A model generated the notes under the pieces. It did not search any database and was not told where the DNA came from. It worked only from the letters and a program-made list of their open reading frames with translations. The translations under genes were made by a program, and so were the position numbers. Below, one piece after another: positions 5,408-13,664 of a stretch of 17,505 bases of DNA. This DNA comes from JAKVKY01 sp964293585 (GTDB taxonomy: Bacteria; Bacillota; Negativicutes; Acidaminococcales; Acidaminococcaceae): the NCBI GenBank assembly GCA_964293585.1, contig CAXYYS010000042.1, positions 1 through 17,505 of the forward strand, in the 5' to 3' direction. Numbering within the stretch: position 1 is the stretch's first letter; each line of letters starts with the position of its first letter.

Positions 5408-6556
5408 CTATTTTATGAGTTTATATTTTCTCGTTCCTAAGCCAATCTTTTCTGCATGTTCCAGACAAGTCTGCCACTCGCTGTCCGGCGTGGTCATCTT
5501 AAAGTGGTCATGCTTCTTGGCGCCTTCCGGATCCTTGGCCACATTCTTGGCCAGCTGGGAACCCGGCAGGATGGGAGCGGCGTTGACCAAATCGGCGCAA
5601 GCCTGGTCAATAGCTACCATATCCATGCTGCAGAGCATGCCGATATCGTTCACGATGGGCACATCGTTTTCGCTGTGGCAGTCGCAGTTAGGAGAAACGT
5701 CCATGATGAGGCTGATATGGAACTGGGGTTTGCCGTTCACGATAGCCGCAGCATATTCGGCCATGCGTTTATTCATCAGACCGGCGCTTCTCCAGTTAAC
5801 CGGAGCGATGGCGTCGGTGGGACACAGTCCCAGACACCGGCCGCAGCCTACGCATTTGTCAATATCAATGGTGCTCTTATGGTTGGTGATACTGGGGGCG
5901 CCGTGAGCGCAAATCTTGACGCAGTTGCCGCAGCCCACGCATTTTTCCTGGTCCACCACCATCTTGCCGTCGGTGTGCATCTCCATCTTGCCGGCCCGGC
6001 TGCCGCCGCCCATACCGATATTCTTAATGGCGCCGCCGAACCCGGCCATCTCGTGGCCCTTAAAGTGGGTCAGGGAAATAATAATATCCGCATCGGCCAG
6101 AGCGTGGCCGACTTTAGCTTCCTTCACAAATTCGCCGTTGGGTACGGGGAGCAAAGCTTCGTCCGTGCCTTTCAGACCGTCGGCGATAATCACATGGCAA
6201 TCCGTGCACAGCGGGTTAAAGCCGTGCTGATACGCGATATCCAGATGTTCCAGGGCGTTCTTGCGGGTGCCCACATACAAAGTGTTGCAATCCGTCAGGA
6301 AAGGTTTGCCGCCGGCAGCTTTTACCGCTTCCACAACCACCCGGGCATACTGCGGCCGCAGGAAAGCTACGTTGTCGCCTTCGCCAAAATGCATCTTGAT
6401 GGCTACAAATTTATTTTTAAAATCAATCTTGTCAAAGCCCGCCTTTTTCATCAGCTTGGCCAGTTTTACCGGCAGCGGATCACCGCCGTACGGCATATGA
6501 AAATCTGTAAAATAAACTTGCGCTTGTGGTTTGCTTACCTTTTTTGCTTGCGTCAT
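5408..6556 (-). CDS. DUF362-domain iron-sulfur protein with two [4Fe-4S] motifs
   Basis: This 382-residue protein has an N-terminal DUF362 domain (about 10-195, including FGEGDNVAFLRPQY, TDCNTLYVGTRKNALEH and THFKGHEMAGFGGAIKNIGMG). A bacterial ferredoxin pair follows: C206/C209/C212/C216 and C235/C238/C241/C245 (CVGCGNCVKIC and CVGCGRCLGLC). The C-terminal part is Cys-rich (PNCDCHSE, MLCSMD, DQACADL). No signal peptide or membrane span is seen, so it is cytoplasmic. DUF362 proteins are common in anaerobes and their reaction is largely unknown; electron transfer or a reductase role is inferred. GGGAGG lies before the ATG. It is a single-gene unit with a MerR-type promoter and a long terminator hairpin. 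Confidence 0.88.
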   Translation of the reverse strand: MTQAKKVSKPQAQVYFTDFHMPYGGDPLPVKLAKLMKKAGFDKIDFKNKFVAIKMHFGEGDNVAFLRPQYARVVVEAVKAAGGKPFLTDCNTLYVGTRKNALEHLDIAYQHGFNPLCTDCHVIIADGLKGTDEALLPVPNGEFVKEAKVGHALADADIIISLTHFKGHEMAGFGGAIKNIGMGGGSRAGKMEMHTDGKMVVDQEKCVGCGNCVKICAHGAPSITNHKSTIDIDKCVGCGRCLGLCPTDAIAPVNWRSAGLMNKRMAEYAAAIVNGKPQFHISLIMDVSPNCDCHSENDVPIVNDIGMLCSMDMVAIDQACADLVNAAPILPGSQLAKNVAKDPEGAKKHDHFKMTTPDSEWQTCLEHAEKIGLGTRKYKLIK

Positions 6557-6612
6557 GATGTTACCTCCCGTGCTTTTAAAAACTGCGGCAGCCTGCCGCC
6601 GTGCTTATCTTT

Positions 6613-6643
6613 ATTTTATAATATGGAGTACACTCCATGTCAA
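6613..6643 (-). promoter_or_regulatory. MerR-type promoter of the DUF362 gene
   Basis: On the minus strand a perfect TTGACA (6643-6638) and TAAAAT (6618-6613) have a 19-base spacer. The inverted repeat ATGGAGT-N2-ACTCCAT (6623-6638) fills the spacer. This is the layout MerR-family activators need, and the GGAGT-N2-ACTCC core resembles AdhR/NmlR-type operators. Closer -10 choices (TATAAA, 17-base spacer) also exist. Confidence 0.65.
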
Positions 6644-6728
6644 CCAAAATTTAAGCGACGTTAAAATTTTGCTTTACCAATTTTCTAACGCCGCCGTAAA
6701 CTTTAAAACTCAAATTTATTTTTTCTTT

Positions 6729-7544
6729 TTATAACAGCCCCGGTAAATTTAGCTGTGTCGTATCAATTTCCGGCTGCCCCAGATGCCGCGTCTTGACAAA
6801 ACTGCCGTGGCAATCGCTGCCGCCGCTCACACAAAGTTTGTGACGCGCGCAGTAATGAGCCAGCAGTTTGGCATCCCCGGGCGTATGCCCGCTGTGGTAA
6901 CATTCAAAGCCGTCCAGTTGTTCTTCCACCAGACGGGGCAGACATTCCTGGAGCCCCATGCCGTGAAAATCGCTGGCCACATGGGCGCAAAGCGCCAGAC
7001 CGCCGGCGCCGTGAATAATCTTGATCACTTCGCCGATGCTGGGAAATTCCGGAAAGCCCAAACTGTTTTCGGCCGTAAAGATACGCTGAAAGAAATCGTT
7101 CACGTCCCGGCATAAATTTTTGTCGACCAGATACGCCAAAGCTTTCCAGCCGCCCCGGTGTCTGTCATAGCTATAGCTGGTAAATTCCTGTACATCTACC
7201 GGCCAGCCTAAATCCCGCAGCCGTTTGATGCTGTCCATATCTTTTTTCGCCAGCAATGCTTCGTTATGGTCGCACAGTTCCTGTAATTTTTTATTTTCAA
7301 GATCGATACCGTACCCCAGCAGGTGATAATTGTGTCCGTCCTTGGTGGTATTAATTTCCAGCCCCGGCACAAAAACCAGGCCGGCGTCCCGCGCCAGTCT
7401 GCCTGTAGCAGCCACATTCTCGGTGCTGTCGTGGTCGGTTACGGCCATAGCTTTAAGCCCCGCCGCCACCGCCGCCGCCACCAGCTGTCCCGGATCCCAG
7501 GTGCCGTCCGACGCCGTGCTGTGAATATGCAAATCTGCTCTCAT
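6729..7544 (-). CDS. PHP-domain phosphoesterase (TrpH/RNase AM-like)
   Basis: This 271-residue protein has the PHP metal-binding motifs in order: DLHIHSTASDG (H6, H8, D13), VTDHDS (H38), GLEINT (E63), HNYHLLGY, CAHVA near residue 187, and GGSDCHG near the C-terminus. The family hydrolyses phosphoesters with a multi-metal centre. The closest well-known relative is E. coli YciV/Rnm, a 5'-3' exonuclease acting on pAp and short RNA. The length is near that of the family. It follows the histidine kinase gene by nine bases, and a GAGGAG site overlaps the gap, so it is probably cotranscribed. A link to the kinase is not obvious; it may be a housekeeping passenger. The 6557-6728 gap downstream holds only the DUF362 promoter. 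Confidence 0.85.
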   Translation of the reverse strand: MRADLHIHSTASDGTWDPGQLVAAAVAAGLKAMAVTDHDSTENVAATGRLARDAGLVFVPGLEINTTKDGHNYHLLGYGIDLENKKLQELCDHNEALLAKKDMDSIKRLRDLGWPVDVQEFTSYSYDRHRGGWKALAYLVDKNLCRDVNDFFQRIFTAENSLGFPEFPSIGEVIKIIHGAGGLALCAHVASDFHGMGLQECLPRLVEEQLDGFECYHSGHTPGDAKLLAHYCARHKLCVSGGSDCHGSFVKTRHLGQPEIDTTQLNLPGLL

Positions 7545-7553
7545 CCTGCTCCT

Positions 7554-9566
7554 CTACTTAATCCACTTAGCCAATGTATTATACAAGATCATCGGCATTA
7601 CCGGTTTGGCAATATAATCATTCATCCCGGCTTCCCTGGCCCGCTGAAAATCTTCATCGTAGGCGTTAGCGCTCATGCCCACGATAGGGATTCTCCGGGC
7701 ATCGTCCCGCGCCGACGCGCGCATAGCTTTAGTTGCTTCCAGCCCGTCCATGATGGGCATACGTACATCCATCAGCACCAGCTGGAAAAAGTCCGGCGTA
7801 GATTTTTGGAAAATTTCTACACCGATTTTTCCGTTCTTGGCTACGGTGACCTGCATTCCCTGCCGCTCCAGCAAGCGTACCGCAATATCCGCGTTCAGCG
7901 GGTGGTCTTCGCACAGCAGGATGCGTTTGCCTTTCAGCTTATCCAGGTTGGAAAGCGTCTGCGCATTTTGATGGTCACATTTTTTAGCGCGTTCAAAATC
8001 CAGGTACACGGTAAACTCGGTACCCTTGCCCAGCTCGCTCTTAACCTCAATCCTGCCTTCCATTAATTCTACCAGCCGTTTGACGATAGGCAGTCCCAGA
8101 CCGGTGCCGCCTATGCGTTTACCATCCCAGTTATGTTCCTGGGCAAAAGGTTCAAAGATCTTCGGTAAAAATTCTTTACTGATACCGCAGCCGGTATCCC
8201 GGATAATCAGCTTGTCGTGGATCACCCGGTCCGTGGAACCAACACACTCAATAGCCAGCTCTACCTTACCGCCGGCATCCGTAAACTTGATGGCGTTGTT
8301 CAGCAGGTTCAGCAAAATTTCCTGCACCCGGTGAATATCGATATTGATATCCGCCATGATGGCTTTGCTATTATCCACGCTAAAAATAATGCCTTTGGCT
8401 ATGGCCGCCGGTTCAATGGCCGTCACGATACCGCGTACCACCTCGGCACAGGAAACCGTTTGTTTGTGTAGCACGTAGTTGCCGGTTTCAATAGTACTCA
8501 GGTCCAGCGTATCCTGGATCAATTCCAGCAGGATGCGGCTGGACTCTTTAATCTTCCGCAGATAATCCAGCATACGATTCTGATCTTCGGTGACCAGGGC
8601 CAGCTCTGTGTAACCGATGACGCCGTTTAAAGGCGTACGCATATCGTGACTGGCATTGGACAGGAACATGGACTTGGCCCGGTTAGCAGTTTCAGAGACC
8701 ATCAGGGCATTTTGCAATTTTTCCCGCTGTTCCCGTTCCGCCTCCAAACGCTTACGGTCGTCGATATCCACGATGACCACGTAGAACCATTTTTTACCCT
8801 GGATATCCGTTACCAGATGTCCCACGTCGTAAAACCATTTTAAAGCGCCGTCCTTGGTTTCGATACGGTACTCACAGGTATCAAACTCGCTGTTCTGGAT
8901 CTGGTTTTCAATGGACTTGAGCACATTGTCCCGGTCCTCGGCGTAAACCATATCGTCAAAACAGTTATTAAACTTGGCACGGAACTCGGTCTCGTTGTAA
9001 CCAAGAGTCTTCAGCATCTGGGCGCTGATAAAGGTAAACTTGCCGCCCCGGGCCGCTTCGTACTTAAACAGGCCGCCGGGGAAAGCCTCCAGCAAAGTAT
9101 CTAACTCCTGCTGCTTTTCTATAAGCTGCCTGCGGTCTTTCATCTCATCGGTCACGTCTACCAAATACACGGCGCAAAAATTATTCTCCGGCCGGTATAA
9201 AAAGGCCCGCACATATTTTAAACGCTGGTTGCAATACAACAGCACCGTGGCCGTACCGCCGCCAAAAGCAATTTCTGCCGCCAGGTTCAGCAGCTCATCC
9301 TGGCTCAGATTATCCTGGGCCAAATTCCGCTGGTACTCCACCCTGAACAAGCAGGGTAATTTTACTTCCGTTCCGGTTGAACTAAAGACTACGTCTTTCA
9401 AATCTTCCGGCATCAAATCCAAAATCTGGGCCAGGGCCGGATTGCCGTAGCAAAGTTCTGCCTTAAAACCTGCCGCTCCCATCGTGGAAAGCTTAAACAA
9501 GGCAAACGGCAGCGGACTGGCACCAAAACATTGTTTACACTGGGTAAAATTATCCTGTTTTTCCAT
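7554..9566 (-). CDS. Soluble hybrid sensor histidine kinase (PAS-PAS-HisKA-HATPase-REC)
   Basis: This protein is about 670 residues long. Counting from the ATG at 9566: a divergent PAS-like region (about 20-140, with an N-terminal CKQC), a PAS with PAC (about 150-275, EYRIETKDGALKWFYDVGH), then a short coiled coil. HisKA follows with SNASHDMRTPLNG (H307). HATPase_c has N-box NLLNNAIKF, G1 DTGCGI and G2 GTGLGLPI. A C-terminal receiver has LLCEDHPLNAD, LMDVRMPIMDG (D600) and IAKPV. No membrane span is seen, so it senses a cytoplasmic or soluble signal. The upstream in-frame ATG at 9596 lacks a ribosome site, whereas GGGGGG lies seven bases before 9566. No separate response regulator is adjacent; the diguanylate cyclase two genes upstream has a receiver-like N-terminus and could be a partner (inference). 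Confidence 0.88.
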   Translation of the reverse strand: MEKQDNFTQCKQCFGASPLPFALFKLSTMGAAGFKAELCYGNPALAQILDLMPEDLKDVVFSSTGTEVKLPCLFRVEYQRNLAQDNLSQDELLNLAAEIAFGGGTATVLLYCNQRLKYVRAFLYRPENNFCAVYLVDVTDEMKDRRQLIEKQQELDTLLEAFPGGLFKYEAARGGKFTFISAQMLKTLGYNETEFRAKFNNCFDDMVYAEDRDNVLKSIENQIQNSEFDTCEYRIETKDGALKWFYDVGHLVTDIQGKKWFYVVIVDIDDRKRLEAEREQREKLQNALMVSETANRAKSMFLSNASHDMRTPLNGVIGYTELALVTEDQNRMLDYLRKIKESSRILLELIQDTLDLSTIETGNYVLHKQTVSCAEVVRGIVTAIEPAAIAKGIIFSVDNSKAIMADINIDIHRVQEILLNLLNNAIKFTDAGGKVELAIECVGSTDRVIHDKLIIRDTGCGISKEFLPKIFEPFAQEHNWDGKRIGGTGLGLPIVKRLVELMEGRIEVKSELGKGTEFTVYLDFERAKKCDHQNAQTLSNLDKLKGKRILLCEDHPLNADIAVRLLERQGMQVTVAKNGKIGVEIFQKSTPDFFQLVLMDVRMPIMDGLEATKAMRASARDDARRIPIVGMSANAYDEDFQRAREAGMNDYIAKPVMPMILYNTLAKWIK

Positions 9567-9639
9567 CTTGCATCCCCCCGTAAAATCTTGTAACATCCCG
9601 GGTTGACCGCCGCAGCAAGTACTGTGGCTCTAACTGTTT

Positions 9640-9668
9640 AAAACAGACGGTTGCCACCGCGCAGCCGT
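9640..9668 (-). terminator. Possible terminator after the zinc transporter operon
   Basis: An imperfect hairpin (ACGG/CCGT and TGC/GCA helices around one mismatch, 9647-9668) precedes CTGTTTT on the minus strand, just past the permease stop. It is weak, so read-through into the kinase gene is likely. Confidence 0.35.
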
Positions 9669-9669
9669 T

Positions 9670-10470
9670 TTATTTATGTTGGAGTTTCCATAAAAAGTTA
9701 ATGATAAAGCAGACACTTCCTACCAGGACAATGGCGCCACCCGGAGCCAGGTTGGCATAATAAGAAAGCAGCAGCCCCACAAAGACGGACAGTAAACCGT
9801 ACGCCATACCGCCCATGATGGTGCCCGCAAAACTTTTGGCGTTCTGCAGGGAACAGGCCACCGGCACTACCATCATGGCCGAAACCAGCAGGATGCCCAC
9901 GATGCGCATGGACAAAGCTACGGTCAGGGCCGTCAGGATACTGAGCAAAGTGTTCAGCGCTTCGGTAGGCAATCCTGCCACCTGGGCACTGGTCTCATCA
10001 AAAGCCAGATATAAAAGCGGCCGGTACAGCACCGCTACAAACAAGCAGGCAAACAATCCCAGCACCGCCACGATGGCCAGATCTTCCTGGCTGATGGTCA
10101 TCAGGCTGCCGAACAGCAGACTGGAAAGGTTAAAGCTGGCGGTACGGTTCAAACCGATAAAGACTACGGCTAACGCCATACCCGTATAAAAGAACAGCGC
10201 CAGGATCATATCCGAATAATCCCGCAGCCGGGTGCGCACCTTCTCGATGATTACCGCACCGGCTACCGTAGCCAGCGCCGCCGCTAACACCGGCTGGAAA
10301 CCCATCAAGGCTCCGCCGGCCACACCGGCAAAAGCAATATGTCCCAGGCCGTCGCCGATCATGGATTGATGGCGCAGCACCAGAAAGCTGCCGATGAGGG
10401 GGCAGATGATGGCGACGATGATACCCGCCAGCCAGGCCCGCTGCATAAAATCCATAGTCAAAATTTCCAT
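9670..10470 (-). CDS. znuB: Zinc ABC transporter permease (ZnuB-like)
   Basis: This 266-residue ABC-3 family permease has seven to eight hydrophobic segments. Family blocks include CPLIGSFLVLRHQSMIGDGLGHIAFAGVAGG near the N-terminus, LLYLAFDETSAQVAGLPTEALN in the middle (the coupling-helix region), and IVGILLVSAMMVVPVACSL after it. It forms the membrane channel for the metal delivered by ZnuA. GGAGGG lies about 12 bases upstream of the ATG, a little far; an in-frame ATG at 10455 is an alternative start. It follows the diguanylate cyclase by 17 bases and belongs to the znuA-znuC-dgc-znuB run. Confidence 0.9.
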   Translation of the reverse strand: MEILTMDFMQRAWLAGIIVAIICPLIGSFLVLRHQSMIGDGLGHIAFAGVAGGALMGFQPVLAAALATVAGAVIIEKVRTRLRDYSDMILALFFYTGMALAVVFIGLNRTASFNLSSLLFGSLMTISQEDLAIVAVLGLFACLFVAVLYRPLLYLAFDETSAQVAGLPTEALNTLLSILTALTVALSMRIVGILLVSAMMVVPVACSLQNAKSFAGTIMGGMAYGLLSVFVGLLLSYYANLAPGGAIVLVGSVCFIINFLWKLQHK

Positions 10471-10487
10471 ACTTAGCTAAGACCCTC

Positions 10488-11789
10488 CTACACGGTCAGT
10501 CCCTTCGCCGCAGCATTCGCCTTGGCTTGTCCGGGTTTAAGCTCCCCGTGTCTTTCATTATAGATACAGAAACGTCCCTTGCCGTCATGCTTGGCTTCAT
10601 ACAAAGCCGCATCGCTGTAATACAACAGGTCGTCCAAAGTTACGGCCGCATTATTAGTATAGGCAATACCCACACTGGACGACAGCGGCGTTACCGCAAA
10701 CATGTGCAGGCTTTCCTGCATATGCGCCAGTCTGATCTTGATATCCTGTAAATTAAAAGGCATCAGGAGCGTGATTAAAAATTCATCGCCACCCAAGCGG
10801 GTGATAAATCCGTCCCCAAAATTTTCTTTGAGGGCATACGACACGGCAACTAATGCTTCGTCGCCGGTCTGATGGCCAAAGCTGTCGTTAATCTGTTTAA
10901 AAGAATCCACATCCAGATACAGCATGGTCACCGGCTGATTTTTCCGCTGCTCGCCAAAATAACTGATAAAATGGCGCCGGTTAGCCAGACCGGTCAGGTC
11001 ATCAGTATTCGCCATATCCAGGATCATCTGCTTGTACTGTTTTTCCACGGTCACATCCCGGGCGATGCCCAGAGTGCCCAGCACTTCCGTGCCGGTCTCG
11101 CTAAAGATAGGCGTCTTATAAGTTTTCAGCTGGCGCAGGCCATCCTTGGCCAGCACCTGCTCGTCAAATATACAGGTCCTGCGGGCATCCATCACGGTCT
11201 GTTCCGTTTCCATACATACAAACTCGCCTTTTTCGTACTGTTCCTTGGTCAGGCCCCAGATATAATAATGGCCCCGGCCCTGTACGTCCCGTTTGCTTTT
11301 ACCCACGGCGGCGCAAAAAGCATTATTAACTTTCAGATGAGCGCCCTTGGCATCCTTAAACCATACCATATCCGGCAGCGTGTCGATAACATCATCCAGA
11401 TAAGTTTCGTTCAGCCAGGCGTCCTTGGCAGCCTTAAGATGTTCCTGCAGCCTGGCAAAAAAGAACCGTACCAGATCTTCCGTCAACGGTTTGGTCCATA
11501 AATCATCCAGGGAAGCCAGATCTCCCTTTTTCAGCTGCTGTATTTGTTCGGTGGTTCCCACCAGGATAATATCATTCTTGCTGCCGGCCAGCATGCGCAC
11601 CATACCCGGCGCCATGCCCACATTGGCATCCATGATAACCACCTGGTCCTGCAGGTGTCCCACCCCGGCAAAAACCGGTGAAACTTTAAACTTGTGCGTA
11701 AAGCGCTCCAGGGGCGCCATATTCACGATAATCTTGGTAATCCAGGGTTCCAGTCCGATCAAATTAATGGTTAGCTCACAATGGTACAT
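10488..11789 (-). CDS. Diguanylate cyclase with receiver-like and PAS domains
   Basis: This 433-residue protein begins with a degenerate receiver-like region (about 1-115, with VVIMDANVG at D54 and TKPLTEDLVRFF at K100). A PAS domain with PAC (about 130-250, DTLPDMVWFKDAKG and TLGIARDVTVEKQ) follows, then a full GGDEF domain (about 255-410) with intact GGDEF at 333-337, DLTGLANRR and LDVDSFKQINDSFGH. It should make c-di-GMP. The RxxD product-inhibition site normally five residues before GGDEF is absent. There is no membrane span. AGGGGG lies seven bases before the ATG. It is placed between the ATPase and permease genes of the zinc transporter, which suggests that its signal or expression is tied to zinc supply. 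E. coli DgcZ is a known zinc-controlled cyclase, but of different architecture. Confidence 0.9.
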   Translation of the reverse strand: MYHCELTINLIGLEPWITKIIVNMAPLERFTHKFKVSPVFAGVGHLQDQVVIMDANVGMAPGMVRMLAGSKNDIILVGTTEQIQQLKKGDLASLDDLWTKPLTEDLVRFFFARLQEHLKAAKDAWLNETYLDDVIDTLPDMVWFKDAKGAHLKVNNAFCAAVGKSKRDVQGRGHYYIWGLTKEQYEKGEFVCMETEQTVMDARRTCIFDEQVLAKDGLRQLKTYKTPIFSETGTEVLGTLGIARDVTVEKQYKQMILDMANTDDLTGLANRRHFISYFGEQRKNQPVTMLYLDVDSFKQINDSFGHQTGDEALVAVSYALKENFGDGFITRLGGDEFLITLLMPFNLQDIKIRLAHMQESLHMFAVTPLSSSVGIAYTNNAAVTLDDLLYYSDAALYEAKHDGKGRFCIYNERHGELKPGQAKANAAAKGLTV

Positions 11790-11879
11790 CTTGTTGCCCC
11801 CTTTAATATTATTATCAGGGTTTACGAATTTATCGTATCTTGATAACAGCCTTGCCGGCTGCGTGGCTTAAATAATTTG

Positions 11880-12599
11880 CTAACGATAAAAATAACCATG
11901 TTTATGACGATGGGTCAACGCTTCGTGCACGCCGCCCCAGAAGCAGACGCTCCGGTCCAGACATAAGGCGTCGTGAGCGTACTGGCTGGCCAGTTCCAGA
12001 TCGTGGCTGACCATGACGATGGTCTTGCCTTCCCGCTGGTTCAGGTTCCCCAGCATCTGGTACAGTTCCACCTTGGCATCGGGGTCCACGCCCGTAGCCG
12101 GTTCGTCTAACAGTAGCAGGTCCGGATTGTTGACCATTGCCCGGGCCAGAAAAACACGTTGTTGCTGGCCGCCGCTCAAATCGCCAATTTTGCGCCGGGC
12201 CAGGTCCTGCAAAGAAAACTGTTCGATGATTTTGGCCACCGCCGCCTCATCCTGATCGTTAAAACGCTGCAGCAAACTGCGTCCGTCCAAACGTCCCAGG
12301 GCTACTACCTCCCGGACGCTGATAGGAAAACTGCGCTGCTGCCGTCCCGGATTCTGGGGCACATAGCCAATCTTCTGCCAGTCTTTAAACTCGTTTAAAG
12401 GCTGACCGTATAAAGTTATAAAACCGGTCGTGGGCCGCAGGATATGAGCAAGGAGTCTGAGCAGCGTACTTTTGCCGGCGCCGTTGGCGCCGATGACCGC
12501 CACAAAATCTCCGGCTTCAATATTCAGATTTACATCGTTAAGCACCGGGCCTTCGCCAAAATCATAACCCAGATGCTCAATGGTAATAATTGCTGCCAT
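11880..12599 (-). CDS. znuC: Zinc ABC transporter ATP-binding protein (ZnuC-like)
   Basis: This 239-residue ABC ATPase has Walker A GANGAGKST, Q-loop VPQNPG, signature LSGGQQQRV, Walker B LLLLDEPATGVD and the switch His in MVSHD. It powers import with ZnuB. The ATG at 12599 is preferred over one at 12617, because AAGGAG lies four bases before it and the longer form adds only non-family residues. A 90-base gap, AT-rich near its end, separates it from the diguanylate cyclase gene; a secondary promoter there is possible but not convincing. Confidence 0.9.
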   Translation of the reverse strand: MAAIITIEHLGYDFGEGPVLNDVNLNIEAGDFVAVIGANGAGKSTLLRLLAHILRPTTGFITLYGQPLNEFKDWQKIGYVPQNPGRQQRSFPISVREVVALGRLDGRSLLQRFNDQDEAAVAKIIEQFSLQDLARRKIGDLSGGQQQRVFLARAMVNNPDLLLLDEPATGVDPDAKVELYQMLGNLNQREGKTIVMVSHDLELASQYAHDALCLDRSVCFWGGVHEALTHRHKHGYFYR

Positions 12600-12669
12600 A
12601 AATCTCCTTAACCACAACTTGCCGCACGGCTATGCTCCGTAATGGCGCCGCACTTTTGCCGGTTTACTT

Positions 12670-13551
12670 TCAGCTGTTCAAAGCCAACTGCAAATTCTTG
12701 ATATTCTGTTCCATGACGCTTAGATAATCAGCGCCGGCGGACCGCTCTTCCTTGGTTAAACCTTCCAGCGGGTTCAGGACCAAAGTTTTGGCTTTGGTTT
12801 CTGCCGCCAGGGTTTGGGCCACTTTGGGGCTGACCAGGGTTTCAAAGAACACATACTTGATATTTTTTTCCCGGACCAGGCTGACTAACTGAGTCAGCTC
12901 CGCCGGAGAAGGTTCTGCCTCGGGGCTGATGCCCAGGATGGATAATTGTTTTAAGCCGTAATCTGCTGCCAGGTGGCCGAAGGCCGCGTGGGTGGTGACA
13001 AATTCTTTGCGCTTGGCAGTCTTGGCCAAGGCTGCCAGTTGTTTATCCAGCTGTTGCAGTTTGGCGTTGTACGCCGCCGCGTTCGCCGTATATACATCCT
13101 TGTGGGCCGCATCCGCCTGGATCAGTCCATCCCGGATGACATTCACTTCTATCTGCGCCTGTTTGGGACTCAGCCACAGATGTGGATCCAGATGTCCGTT
13201 TAATTCCAGATGCCCGCGTCCTGCCTCCAGAGCCCGTACCTTATCTGCGCCGATGGCGTTGACAGCTTTGGGCGCCCAGGGTTCTACCCCGCCGTTATAA
13301 ATAAACAGGCCTGCATCTTTGATGCCGGATAAATCTTTAGCCGTAGGTTCCCACTCGTGGGGTTCCACCCCGTCGGGAATCAGCGTGGTCACAGTCACCT
13401 GGTCACCGCCTACCTGCCGGGCAAATTCCGCCATCGGATAAAAGCTGGCCACTACTTTCAGCTTGCCGCCCTGCTTGCTGCCGGCCGGCTGACTGCCGCA
13501 CCCGGACAAGAACAGGATAAAAATTACTACCAGTAAAAAAAGTTTGCGCAT
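12670..13551 (-). CDS. znuA: Zinc-binding lipoprotein of the ABC transporter (ZnuA/AdcA-like)
   Basis: This 293-residue cluster A-I solute-binding protein has a lipoprotein signal (MRKLFLLVVIFILFLSGC, C18 lipidated). Ligands expected from the family are H65 (EPHEWEP), H124 (LDPHLWLSP), H188 (VTTHAAFGHL) and D275 (GADYL). H188 falls where manganese-type proteins such as PsaA carry Glu, which favours zinc. The long His-rich loop of many ZnuA proteins is missing; only H114 and H120 are near that spot. It is first in the operon and diverges from the nicotinamidase gene. I see no classical Zur box in the 113-base divergent gap. AAAGGGAA lies before the ATG. Confidence 0.9.
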   Translation of the reverse strand: MRKLFLLVVIFILFLSGCGSQPAGSKQGGKLKVVASFYPMAEFARQVGGDQVTVTTLIPDGVEPHEWEPTAKDLSGIKDAGLFIYNGGVEPWAPKAVNAIGADKVRALEAGRGHLELNGHLDPHLWLSPKQAQIEVNVIRDGLIQADAAHKDVYTANAAAYNAKLQQLDKQLAALAKTAKRKEFVTTHAAFGHLAADYGLKQLSILGISPEAEPSPAELTQLVSLVREKNIKYVFFETLVSPKVAQTLAAETKAKTLVLNPLEGLTKEERSAGADYLSVMEQNIKNLQLALNS

Positions 13552-13555
13552 AAAG

Positions 13556-13584
13556 TTCCCTTTTCCCAGACTTTGTTTTATAAT
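13556..13584 (+). promoter_or_regulatory. Possible promoter of the nicotinamidase-like gene
   Basis: A perfect TATAAT (13579-13584) lies 17 bases after a weak TTCCCT. The same AT-rich core read on the minus strand (TTATTATTATAAA) probably serves znuA, so the two promoters would overlap. Confidence 0.4.
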
Positions 13585-13593
13585 AATAAATAC

Positions 13594-13654
13594 CAGGGAG
13601 CAACAGCTCCTGCCATTAAAAAGCGTACCCCTTTGGTGCGCCTGTTTCTTTTTT
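13594..13654 (+). promoter_or_regulatory. Leader with terminator-like hairpin (attenuator candidate)
   Basis: A first hairpin (GGAGC-AACA-GCTCC, 13597-13610, extended by CA/TG) is followed by a second, GCGTACC-CCTTT-GGTGCGC (13623-13641). The tract TGTTTCTTTTTT (13643-13654) abuts the ribosome site GGAGGT. CTCC of the first hairpin could also pair with that site. A terminator directly before a start codon, with no upstream co-directional gene, suggests attenuation. Confidence 0.45.
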
Positions 13655-13664
13655 GGAGGTACAC

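Noticed and set aside
5456..6664. 402-codon open frame on the plus strand
   Set aside because: It is antisense to the DUF362 gene, His/Val-rich with no recognisable domain, and runs through that gene's promoter.
7323..8066. 247-codon open frame on the plus strand
   Set aside because: It spans two real minus-strand genes (PHP and kinase) with no motif or ribosome site.
13552..13664. Zur or AdcR operator in the znuA-pncA gap
   Set aside because: The gap is AT-rich but no dyad matching the usual Zur or AdcR patterns could be found by eye.
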